Positions 12,901-24,700 of a stretch of DNA of 64,000 nt are shown in pieces. The translations under genes and the position numbers were made by a program. Below the pieces are notes generated by a model. It saw only the letters and a list, made by a program, of their open reading frames with translations. It was not told the DNA's origin and did no database searches. This stretch comes from Apteryx mantelli (taxonomy: Eukaryota > Chordata > Aves > Apterygiformes > Apterygidae): NCBI RefSeq assembly GCF_036417845.1, contig NC_089982.1:40573684-40637683 (forward strand). Reading direction: 5' to 3'. The first letter of the stretch is position 1. Each line of letters begins with the position of its first letter.

Positions 12901-15405
12901 TGTAAATTAAGCTGTTATGTAAAAGTCATTGGATTAGAAATCATACCTACTTCACAAAAGGCTAGTTCATTTTAAAGAATTTATTTTCTTCAAAACATTG
13001 CAGTGGCAAATTGGGGGTATGTATAGCCCTACAGATAAATCTCTCGAGTACAGTCTTCATTTCAGTGATTCCCACGCTTGACAGCGTCTTCTCACATTAT
13101 GTATTTGTCCTTTAAAGAACCTTGCTTCCTCATACTGTATCTTTCCTCCTCCTCTCACTTCTTTTTGTTCCTGTAAGTTTTGTTTGGGTTTTGGTTTTAT
13201 TCTTTTTTTTCCATTTAGTGTGTGTTTATGCTACCTGTCTAATTGGCTATGTGTTTTCTTGAATCTTAGTTAAATATTTCCTCGATTCAGCTTATGCCAG
13301 GGCCTCTCACTGAAGTCCCAGGTGTACAAGGTTATTGTGAATTACAGTTCAGTATAGTGAGGAGGCACTAGTCTTATGCTGGAAGAATATTCAGATTTTC
13401 TTTATGATCCTTTTCCACTTGGCAGACCCATTGTCTTATGCGTCTAGTAAAAATCATGTTAATTTTTTTTACAGTGCTGTCAATTAGGGTAGGAGTGAAT
13501 GGGCCCTTTGAACAACACAGGGAGGTCACCTGTCCTCTGTCATTTCTTATTTTGTAAAGAGTAATTTATTCCTTCTCTGGCCCTGGTTTGAGCAGAGAGA
13601 ACAGAGAAAAGGATCATTCATCTTTGCTAGCGCTCTTTCCTGCCCTTGCTACTCTCCCACTGTAGCAAGTAGAGTGAGTACTGCAGAGTATTCCAGATTC
13701 TGCAAATTAAGTTTGATGAATCATGCAAAGGACCCTGAAAGCAAAAAACATGCATAGAAGAGACTAATACAACAGTGCTTTCAGTAAAGTGTAAAAATTC
13801 TATGCACAGAAATACAGGAAAAAACTTTTCATTGTGAGGTCTGAGCTCTAGGCTTGCAATGCAGAAGTAAAATTGTAATTTGTGGTGCATTAGTTCTGCT
13901 CCTCTCCCATAAATATACACTACAAAAAAAGCTTTCTTTAGCATGAGCTCCATATACATCCATGGGTGAAATAACCTTGTCTATGCTCTGATCTATGTTC
14001 TAAGTAAAAGTCACATGGAAGTCATTTTCAAAGAGGATTACTATATAGAAATACCCCTTTTTTAGTTTTGGTTTTCCCTGTTCCTTGAGAGAAATAATAT
14101 GCAAAATCGTAATTTTAGTGGTAGATGGATATTCACTTTAGCAAAATCTAAATAGGCATATAAACTACTGACAATATTTAAGTCCGTTGTAAGCTGGACA
14201 GGGTTTTTCCCGGAGGCCTAGGAAGGCAATGCCTTTCTCACCCATGTCTTTACATGCAAACCCCAAATTTTCCCTGCATAAATTCTGCCTTACTCAGATA
14301 GATCGCTCCAATACCATATATATACTTCTCTCCAAATTTGAAGTTAGCTTTGATAATCCTTTGATAGAAAGTTTCTCATATGTTTTAGCTGAGTCACTGA
14401 AACACCTACCTTTGACTCCTCAAAAATTTATAAACTGCATGTTTTTAGAGCTCATTCTGTCAAAGTATGACTTAACTTTCAATGATTGTATGTTTGGTAA
14501 TGTTTCATGTTAAAATATATAAATATATTGTTAGTGAACATTTTATGAACATCCATCTTAAAATTTTATATATTTGACTGTTCATATCTGGCAAGTTTGT
14601 CTTTTCAACTAAAAACTTAGGTGCTGTAGAAAGAATAAAAATGTTACAATCCCCCAAATATAACAGAGATAACTTGAGAAAGAGTCATACTGAAAAAGCA
14701 GGATGTCATATACAATTCTTACAAGATTCCCAAATGGTATATTGACTTACCAAAGTCATTAACATAGTGCCCATAATCATACACAGTCATAGAATGACCA
14801 TTAAAATCTTCAAACAAAAGACTAGAAGTGGCTGATTAGGAAAATACATCATTGGTAAAGCTTATATGTGTGGTTATTTTGATAAAAATGTACTTTCTAC
14901 ATTCCAGCAACAGCTTTGAGTCAGGCATGCTGATGAACTCTCGTTTGGTTCAGTCAAAACACCCAGCTGGAACAAATATCCGGAGAAAACTGGGGCAATG
15001 AAAGAGGCAGCTAGAAATTTGCTCTGCCTGCCTGCCTTTCTCCACACTAGCTGAGGAAGGACAGCTGGATGGGGTCACCAAACCATCCAGCAGTAGTGAG
15101 TACTTTTTGCAGAAGAAAGGAAAGCATTTCAAAGAGCTCAGAGCTGGCTATGTATTGCTGCTTGTATGGCATTGTCTACAGCCAAAACAATGTCCTATTT
15201 AAAAAAAAAAAAGAGGTATAAGGGACAAATAGTCATCCCTGAATCCTTTCTCCTCTTCTGTCTTTTTCCTATGGAAAAAAGAAACTTGTAGTCCACGTTC
15301 CCCTCTGCAGCTACAGCCACAGACCTAGCAAAGGAGTTAAGATGCCTCTGTGACTAGCCCTTCCCCAAGGGACTGCAAGGGAAGTAAGTCTCTTCCCTCA
15401 ACATT

Positions 15406-15436
15406 GGGGAGGACAGGGGGGGGATGTCAGGGAGGG
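15406..15436 (+). other. G-run cluster, possible G-quadruplex
   Basis: Four G runs of 4, 8, 3 and 3 are separated by loops of 6, 6 and 1 nt, which satisfies the usual G3+N1-7 rule. It lies about 3 kb upstream of the RXFP1 leader. Confidence 0.5.
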
Positions 15437-18259
15437 CACGCCTTGAAAGACTGGAAACAGGGCCTTAGGAAAGCAAGAGAAGTCCCATTCATTGGGAGGG
15501 AGGACAGATTAACTACTTGAGTACTGATCTTTTTCTGTAAATAACTTCTTTCCCTTTATTGTCTCAAGCTATTCTTGCTCTTCCCTTGCTTTCTCCTGCA
15601 GTGCTATAGCCAAATTTTGTACAATTGCTTTGGCTTAAAATAAGGTCGGGAGAACTGGTATCTGCTGCTCTCTGTTTTGAGACACTTGGTGGATTGACAT
15701 TTACTGAAAAAGAATTTCTGTACTATCCCAATAACAAACCCCTTCAGGAGAACATACAGCACAGGTAGTTGCTCCAGCTGAGGAAATTCTCTTCCCTCAA
15801 TATACCTTATACCTTCAAATTAATTTAATTTAACAACACTTTGAAATAGAAACATGAGGTGACTTCCCAGTGAAATTATAGCCACAATTATTTGGATTTA
15901 GTGAAATAGTTTATTAATGTCTTCTGATAGCTTGTGGCACTAGTAACAATATATTAGTTGAATGTGGGTTTTTTTCCTCTCATAAATCTGACAGATAGGT
16001 TTCTACAGGTATAAAACCATGCAGTTTTAGACCAACTTTTTAGACTAACAGCACCAAGCTGTGAAGGTAGAAAGTCAAACAGCTAGGAATTATGAGTAAA
16101 AAATCAAATGATACCTTTTTTTCTCTTCCAGTGAATTCATTTTAACTTTCTTGTCTCTTGGAATTTAGAGATAAAGGAAACATTTGCATCATAACCTACA
16201 TTAGTCTTTTATGATGTCTTTGGAACTTCAATTGTAGAATAAGGTTTTTATTGCTATAAGTAGAAAAACAAGGAAATACTGACCAACCTAATGAAGCTTA
16301 ATGTCTTCTCAAAGTTGCTTGAAACAAAGATGTTTTCTAATGAGTTATTTCTTTCTTCTGTAAGGAATTAGTATATGAAGTCTATTTTTTTTCTTGAAAA
16401 GAGAATTTTAAAACACCAAAATTTTATAACTCTTTAATTTTTTTGGCAGGAGGGAAGTGATAATTACCTTCCTAACACATAGAAGTACTTCTCCAGAGAA
16501 AAAGTAAAAATGTTTTCAAATAAGGTAAGCCTAAATTGTTATTCAAAAGATGCTAATGTTCTATCTAATGTTTTGAACTAACAGTGAGCTTGCATCTCAT
16601 CCTTCTCCTGCTCTGCTTTCCAAAGTTCAGTGTTGTCCATGTTTTTCCTTGTGACCGTAGCTTCTTAGTTTAAATATAATTTCACTAACAGAATGGATCT
16701 CTCTGTTTATGGTTCTTTCTTAAGGACTGGAAAGTGCTGCTGTTCTTTGTCTTCATATTAGGAATGTATAAGACTTTGAGAAGAGGGATTATCTCAGTGG
16801 ATTTCTCTATAAAGCAATTGTTTGCATCAAAACTAACATTAATCAATATCCTTGCTAACGGACCTTAAAAAAGAGAGGAAGGTGTTAACTAGAAGTGACA
16901 ACTCCCATTTGGGGCAGAGCTTAGGAGAATTCCTGTTGGTGGCATGTGTTGAGTTTTCCCTTAGAACAAAGGCTTTGGGTTTTTCCCTATTTATTCTGAG
17001 GCAGAAAATTTGGAGCTTTTGTAGTGGGTTGGACTGCTTTTTGATGAAAGAAACAGCTTGTTTGATTCACTGCATTATCTAGTAAAATTAGTATATTTTG
17101 AAAATGGATGTAATTACAGCATATCTCAAATTCAGGTGACTAAATCACAAGCAGAAGGGCACAGAGGAAATTATGCTAGAAAAAACTTTCTCTAGAACAT
17201 CAGTGCTGTCAAATCCTGCAGTAAAGAAGAAGGATTTTTATTTGTTTTTTTTCTTCGAGAGTGTATTATTCCTTACATTCTTGGTTCTACTTTTTCCCCT
17301 CTTATTTTCTCACCTTGGGAAGTCCTTTTCAACGCAATCATTAGCCCTAAAGTGTCTGAGTATTAGCCTAACTAATTAGACAATTGACAAGATCCTTTTA
17401 TTTAACCCCTTCTCTATTTTCTATACTTTTATGTTAGAAAGCAAGGCTGACAGTTCATGGTATCTATTTGCAGACAACTTTGCCATAGAAACAATGATAG
17501 ATATTTTTCCTGTGCTCTAAATTCAAAGTTTATATGTGTCCATATGTGTACATTTTCTCAGTCTGAAATGCTGTTTTCTTAAGTTCCTGATGTAGCTGCT
17601 GTCAAGTTACCAATTGCTTTCCAAGGCTCCCTAACCTGTGTTATCTCAGCAAGTCACTGAAATGAGGAATTAGGGTTGTTTTTTTTCCTTATTTTTTTTC
17701 TGAATCTCTTTGAGGGCACATAAAATTTAGCTCCTCTCCTTGAGTTCATCTCAACTGATTGACTCATTTTGAATATATCTTCTTGTGCTGATGGGTGTTG
17801 GCTTTCACATAATTAAAAAAAAAAAAAAGATTTTTAACCCTGTGTGAGTATGCTTGTGACTGTGTTGAAATAATGCCTGCATGATCTATTGAAAAGAGTA
17901 AAGTCAAAATGGCTAGAGGAGGAATGTCACAGAGGATTTAAATAAGGAGAGAATCTGTGAACGTTATTCTCATAAAGTAGATGCTTCTGAGTGTCCCTCT
18001 TTTTCACTCTTTCAGATTGTTTTCTTTAACATTGGTCATGAAGAGTAGTTAATGTGTAAAAATAGTGGCATGCTGTTACTGGAAATAAATTACCTTGTGC
18101 ATTTTTCTGTATTTCAGTGAGTCACTGGGTTGCTACAAAAGGACTGTTTATAAATTTCTACTTCCCTTACTTGAGAAACCACCAATTTTTATCTAAACTG
18201 TAACAAATATTTAGTTTCAAACCAATTTGCCTAAATGAAATTGTTCTCTTCAGCCCTCT

Positions 18260-18678
18260 CCCAGTATAGTGGTTTTAAAAAAAAATTTGGTGGACTATTG
18301 GTGACAGTTCTCTGGATCTCTGTAGTTTGTGCGGCGGCTGCTTTCCTCGGGGCAGACCTGTGTCCGCGCACAGAGCCCAGCCTGAGCCTGCCACAGGATG
18401 GAGCAGACCTTCTGGTGTGGAGAAGAGCCTCTGTGTTCCCTGAAATTTTCTCCCCGATCTCTGCTTGGGAGTGTGTTTGTGTGTCAGAGGCGGGGAGAGA
18501 GACAGACCCAGCGTGGAGGGAAGTAAGTGAGGAAGCAAGGGGAGAGAAGGGAGCTGGCTTCGTTCACCACTGAAGACAGTCAGAAGCAGAACGTACAAGC
18601 AGTGCGGCGGCTGCTCTGCAATTTAAGGGACAGCATTGCATTCATTGACTTTATTCACTGAATTCCTGAAAGACAGAT
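18260..18678 (+). promoter_or_regulatory. RXFP1: Probable RXFP1 promoter and 5' leader
   Basis: The 300-400 bp before the start codon are clearly more GC- and CpG-rich than the surrounding AT-rich DNA. They include GCGGCGGCTG blocks and CCGCGC near 18363. A TTTTAAAAAAAAATTT stretch at about 18273-18288 lies just upstream of this block and could serve as a TATA-like element. A 14-bp sequence, GTGCGGCGGCTGCT, occurs twice (18329-18342 and 18602-18615). The transcription start is not determinable from sequence alone, and a further non-coding upstream exon cannot be excluded. Confidence 0.45.
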
Positions 18679-18727
18679 ATGACATCTTACTGCTGTTTCT
18701 ATATATTCTTGCTTTTTGGAGCAAAGG
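18679..18727 (+). CDS. RXFP1: RXFP1 coding exon 1: start codon and signal peptide
   Basis: The exon encodes [16 protein letters not shown] plus one base and is followed by a GTAAGT donor. The hydrophobic run after the initiator is a short signal peptide, and the MTS start with an FG near its end resembles human RXFP1. An in-frame TGA lies 12 nt upstream (18667-18669), so this ATG is the first possible start in the frame. The -3 base is G, an acceptable Kozak context. The exon ends in phase 1 and joins the LDLa exon in frame across an 18.3-kb intron. The transcript's 5' end was not determined. Confidence 0.88.
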
Positions 18728-21700
18728 GTAAGTACACATAGTGTGGTTTTTTTTGTTTGTTTGTTTTGGGGGAGTTTTTTTGAACTAACAGATTGCAAAG
18801 CAGATAGCTAATAAACTTCAGTGATAGATTTTTAAAACTAGAATGCATATGATTTCTCAGTGCATTACACTTAGATTCTATCAAAGACTAACTGCAGTGA
18901 AGAGCTGTAAAATAATAATCTCTCAAGGTTACTGGTTACATATAAGGATCAAATATTTTTGTATTTTCTTCTTTGCATTACTATTAATAGTAAGTAAGGA
19001 ACTGAAATTTCAAAAATAAGAAATAGTTTAAACATTGTGTAAATACTTGCTGTAAATATTTGATGAAGGGACATACAGAACTGACTCATTTCAGAAGCCT
19101 TAAAATCCACATTTTAGATTCAATTCAGTAGTTTGTACTGATACTATGCAGTGCTATTAGAATTGATAGTTCTTTTTGAGAAGCAGATTTTGTTCAGATA
19201 CCAAGAATTTTTGTCTGTGCTTCAGCCTGATAAGCAATGTAGTATGCAAGATGGAGATTGAATTAAATTTAAGTTTTCCTTCAGATGCAAATAATTTTAA
19301 TGTAGTGGGAATTTTACCTGACTTTCTGTTCAGTATTATTTCTTCATTCCATTTGAATATTCTGTTCTTAAGTGCTGCATTCTGTTTGGGTAAAGTTCTC
19401 CCCATGGAACTGCTAACAGTGATCGCCACATCGGATTTTCCTAAAGATTCTCATTTTCAAACAGCACTTTTTATACAAAAGTTATAACCATTGTTGCACT
19501 ACATAACAGAAATCATGTTTTAGTAATTTTGTAGATGAAACAGTTTAACAAAATAGGTGATATTTCAAAGGTAGCTAGTGAGTAAGAGCATAAGGTTGAA
19601 TTCTGCCACCTTCTTTTGTATTGAACAATAGCTTGCTCTCAGTTGCTTATAAATTAAACCTTTTCGGAATTACCTGTGCATAATATTCTAAACACAAGAC
19701 TCATAAGGGATGCTGCCCTTCACTATCTGTCTGAGAAATAGACCCCCATGTGCAGTTACTCTTATGGTTGTGAAGCTCAGTTAAATCTGTGGGAAAACTC
19801 TAAGTAGTTCTGTTTATGTTCTGGAAACATGCATAATATGTGAGCTGCAAGCATGAAAAAACAGTGATATTAACATATTTGGAATTAAACAGACTATGAT
19901 GATGAGATCTTAACTAAGCAAAGTATGTGAGCAAAGTATGGTTTCATATGCATCTGTATTATCCATGAGCAGTAATCCAGTATTTAAAGGTAATGCTTGG
20001 AGATATGCAGAATAAAAGCTTGAGGATTTTGAACATATTAAGGTTTTCACATTACTGTTTTAAATATCAAAACAGGAAAATACTGACACATTCATTCAAG
20101 ATGTAGTTGTGCAAATCATTGTTAGCATAATTTCTGCTAAATTAAATTCATCTCAGCTGTAGAATTTATAAAAGACATTGAAATATGTTAAAGCATACTG
20201 CAAGACAGGATTGCAGATGAGGACTCTGAATGACTACAGGCCTTCTAATAATATAGTTAAGATGGCAAGTACCTTTTGAGGCGTGTATCGGCTCATCATA
20301 TAGCATATTATAACGTTTATAAGGAAACCACATGGCTAATCTAGATTTGTTAATCTGTGACTGCACTCCTTCTCTCTTGTATGCATGCCTGGAGTCTCTG
20401 CTACCTGTCAGTGCCCTATTTTGCAACAAAATTAGTTCCCGTTTAGTGACACTTCTCCTAACCTCACTTAACGCACAATTCATAGTTTCACTGCCTTCTA
20501 GAGTTTTAGCCGACAATCTGAATTGCAACCACGTTTACAAGTCTGCTTATTTCATCTACAGAGTAGATACCAACCTTGCTCAACTCTTTAGACTAGCTGA
20601 TATTAAAACAAACACACCTGAAGTTAGTGTAGTTGTGCTTGGAATCTGAATTTGTGATTTGTGGACTGCTAGAAGTTCAGTTATGAAGATTTTTCTTTTT
20701 TTTTTAATTTTTACAACTCCCAGATGCTCATGAATCTTTAAAAAATTAAAAGATAAACATCTGTCCTACAAAAATTACTCTTATCTGACCTGTCCATTTC
20801 CATTTAATCCATGTCTGCTTAGAGCTTCCCATTGAACAGCTAAAATCACACAAAAATACTTGCTGTTTTGCTTTACCCTCCTCCTCTAAATTCTTCATTA
20901 ACTCTCTTCATATGAAAATGATCTCTTACCCATAGATCTATATTGATCCCTTTTCTTCCTCATAAAAAGAACCAAAAGCAAACAAGCAAGTAAGTAGTGG
21001 AAAGGCAGCTTATTAAGCGTGACTGCTTTCCCATGTGGAATATACCAGGTAGAGGATTTCTCAATGACAAAGCAGCATCTATCCCAGGGTTTTTGTCAGC
21101 ACAGCAGTATCAACTGGTAACATCAAAAAAAGTAAATTTCAGTCTCTTAAATTCTGGAATTGAAAACACTGAATCAGTGGTTAGGACACACATCTTCAAG
21201 GGGGGTGGCAAACCCCCCTTGAGAAGCTAGTGGGTTGCTTGGGCACATAGCTGGCACCTCACTGGGTCCTGCCACATCTTCTCTGTTAGTAAAATAGTGC
21301 TCTCTAATTGCTGCAGTGACCACAGTGCAGATGTGCATCTTCAGAGTCACTTTGATTAGTTTTCTGGGAGCAAAAACTGCTCTGTCATCCTAGGCTTTGG
21401 CTGTTAAGTAGCAGACCCTCAAATAGTTCATCTATCAACCATTAAAAAAACAGACGAACCTTAGTATCTAAAACTAATCAAAGTGAATGTCAAAAGGAAT
21501 TTGACAGGCTCCTCATGGGAAAACTGTAGCAATTGTTAATATTTTAACCCTGTGTCTATGCTCTGTGCCCCTACCTGAACTTTTCTGATCCTGTATCTTC
21601 TTGTGCCTACAGTTTCCCTTCCTTCTCCTCTTTCTGTTCTTCCCCTCACTTTTTTTTTTTGATTCTTCCCCTATCCTCTCTACAAAACAAGAAAGAAAAC

Positions 21701-24700
21701 TTATTTAAAACTGTTTGCATCTTGTTAGCCCTTTTGTGTTCATGCACATGTGACAGCTGTTTTCAAGATCAGGGTCTTTTGTATTTGACAGATTACATTT
21801 GGTATAATTAGATTTCCAAATGAAGGAAAGAAACCATCCAAAATTATCTGGAGAAGTGTAAGTTCTTGATTACGCCGGATTGTGCTCTTGTTCACATCAC
21901 TTGTAACAAATCTAAGACCCCTTGCAGATTTTTAAATAGGAAAGTGAAGTATTTACTTCAGCCTTTGGGAAAGCTCAAAAAACCAATTGTATAATAATAA
22001 TTTTTTGTTAGCTTCTCTTTGGCTTCATTTAACTTGGGCATCAATCTAACTGGCTTCTCTATGGCCAGAAGAAAAATGTATATCTTGTATCCCTGTGTAT
22101 ATAAGGAAAATGAGCATCTGTACAGAAATCGGGGACAAAGACTAGATTTCCAGAGGAAAATTTCCTCTAACTTTCAGTCAGAGGGTAGTCAAAGGGCTAT
22201 GCAATGACAAATTCAAGCTCTAAAATTTAGGATGGTATTATCTGTATAGGTTGGCCTACCTGGAACTACTGTATGGGTAAGTTTGCTCTCACCGCCTCTC
22301 CATTATTAATACTTAGTGCTACCCAACTTGAAAACCTATCTTAACTGTTTATAACAACTCTACCAGACTTGAACCATTTGCTCTGCAATAGTACATGCAA
22401 TGTGGACTTTTTTTTTTTTTTTTTTTTTTGCCTTGATCAAAAGAGATGTGTGAGAGGGAGCCAGCAAGGAACAATGAATTAAGTAAAGAAGGAAGTCTGG
22501 AAATTATGTCAAGTGAGACAGGTGCAAGGGAAGCTGTAAGAGAAGAGACTAAGACTGCCTGAAGAGTAAGGTCAGAAGATGGTGAGACCAGAACTAGGAT
22601 CCTATGCTGAAAGGAGGAGATGAGAGGATGGGAAGCAGGTAGTGATTAGATAAGAAAAACAGAAGTGGGATAAGGAGCCAGAGTGAGACAGAAATGAGTC
22701 TTTGAGCAGAAAGAGGAACTGAGCTTGGCAGCTCAAATGCTCCAAAGTCTGGAATGAAGCCCAAGATTATCTTGTTGTTCACTGGTTCATTGCGAATTGT
22801 CTCCTCCTCCTGCATTTTATACCTCTACTCAGAAGACATTGCTATGAAATCACTCCATTCCCTCTAGCATCAAAGGTCTGTAGAGTCAGTGTGATGTAGC
22901 ATGATGTCATGTTATGAAATGCTGGAAGAAAGTTTATTTTGTCTTTTAATAGTCTAGGGTATTGCCTGTATCAAAGAACATTATTCATTTTGCAAACATA
23001 GTGATTAGGAAACAATATGGACTAGGTAACCTTCCTCTGATCTATGCGCATGTAGTACATTTTCTTCATGCGATATGGAGTTCATGCTCCACAAGAACTT
23101 CTGCTTCATGGACTGCATTCTAAGAACGAATCAGAAATGTGTAGTGAATTATGCTGCCTGTGTGACCTCTGCTTAATTCACTGCAGAAGAGAAAGAAAAG
23201 TTGTGTATGAGGGATTACAAAATGATGGCCATGTGATGAAGGCAACCAGACTGCCTTGGGAAACTGAATTTTGTTCCTGTCTCTTGCCCCAGACAGGGAT
23301 GCTCTGAATGTTTCATAAGTGGATAATAATTATATGGCGGGTTTTCTAGTTGTTCAGCTTGATAATCCTGATACAGCAGCGTTGATTTCACAGCTGACAC
23401 TGAAATCTGTGAAAACTATGATTTAGGTAATCTGTGAAGCTGATTCTGAAAGTAGGAACCTAAAATTAGCAGAAACATGTCATACATTTGTCAGTGTCTC
23501 AGCTTCCCATCTGAGCAATGATGCCATATTCCAAACTTTAATCTAAAGCAATCTGTGATGACTTGAAAATGGGAAGTCTAGTTATTGTAGCTGTACAACT
23601 GAAAAATGAGGAATTTAGTGTTGTAACTTCTAAGTGGTTAGACAGTAGACTAATCAGGAGGATGTCAGTAATCCATCAGAAGACCAATAAAAGTCTAAGT
23701 AAAACACCTGTAGTATTATATGGAGGACCATTTACAGAAATATCACAGTGTGAAATTTAAAAATATGGGACAGAGTTCAAATGTATGCTGCTAATAACTG
23801 GTTTGCGCATAGTTCTTATCATATAGGCAAAACAAGAAACTGTTTGGGAAGTCTGTGACAGCCAAGACAAAAAGAGAATGTATAATATAAATAAGTGATT
23901 ATATGTATGCAAAGAAGTCATACAAAATATCATGTTCACTACCTACTGTGCTGCCTTCAACTCACAGGAGGGATCCAGTGTCAAGCTGACTTGTATGACT
24001 GGGCAAGATACCAACAAGTGTGACTGATAGAAAAAATGCAATTGGAAGAGAGTCTGGAGCCACCAGCTGTGGCCTGTCAGGGAGAGCTAGACCCAGGAGG
24101 GCAAGTTGTCCCTGTGGACCCTATGTCATGGGAAGAGGGTGGCCATTCAGTATGGGGCGGAGAGCCTGGCAGCAGCAGCTGATGCTGACCCCTAAGGACT
24201 AGTGCACATGAATTCTAGCACTAGTAGAGATTAAATCCAGAAAGGGCATTAAATCATCCAGTCCAGTGTATCACAGGCCATTGCATTCCACCCAAGTACC
24301 TTGTGGCAATCCTAAAAGCTTTATTTGGTCAAAATGTTTATTCTCAATGAAGGAATCGTTTCCTCCCAGAGGAGAGTAAGTGCCACTGCAGCACTGAAAA
24401 TGGCAGAGGCCATGTGATAACTGAGGCTTGAAGTAAGATGTGCATAGGTCTATCCAAGCAGGTGGACATTGCCTCTTTCTCCTTAATTCTGCAAAGAAAG
24501 TGAAAGCACTCGCCTGGCTTGGGAGAACAGTCTTTCTCTGATTACAGACATGATTGTCAGTGCAGAGCTGAATGTGGGGGAAAAGGCACAGTGTGTGCAA
24601 AGATTTTCGTTTCATGTGTGTGTGTGTATGTATGTATTTCTGGTTAAATTTGCTCTATTCTTCAGTTGCGATTAAAAAAAAGGGAGAGGCTGAAGTAGGT

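Larger units (their letters stand above)
1..18234. other. Upstream intergenic DNA, no supported gene
   Basis: AT-rich sequence with frequent stops on both strands. All open frames are short and lack recognisable domains. It holds simple repeats (G run at 7011-7021, CA-rich tract at 9961-9986, A runs near 15200 and 17815), two perfect palindromes (3798-3819 and 9852-9875), a G-run cluster (15406-15436) and one weak exon-like segment (691-791). Confidence 0.6.

Noticed and set aside
18275..18598. 107-codon minus-strand frame opposite the RXFP1 leader
   Set aside because: A shadow in GC-rich promoter sequence with no recognisable domain.
20166..20649. Overlapping 105- and 120-codon frames on both strands in intron 1
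   Set aside because: Mutual overlap and no recognisable domain; consistent with chance.
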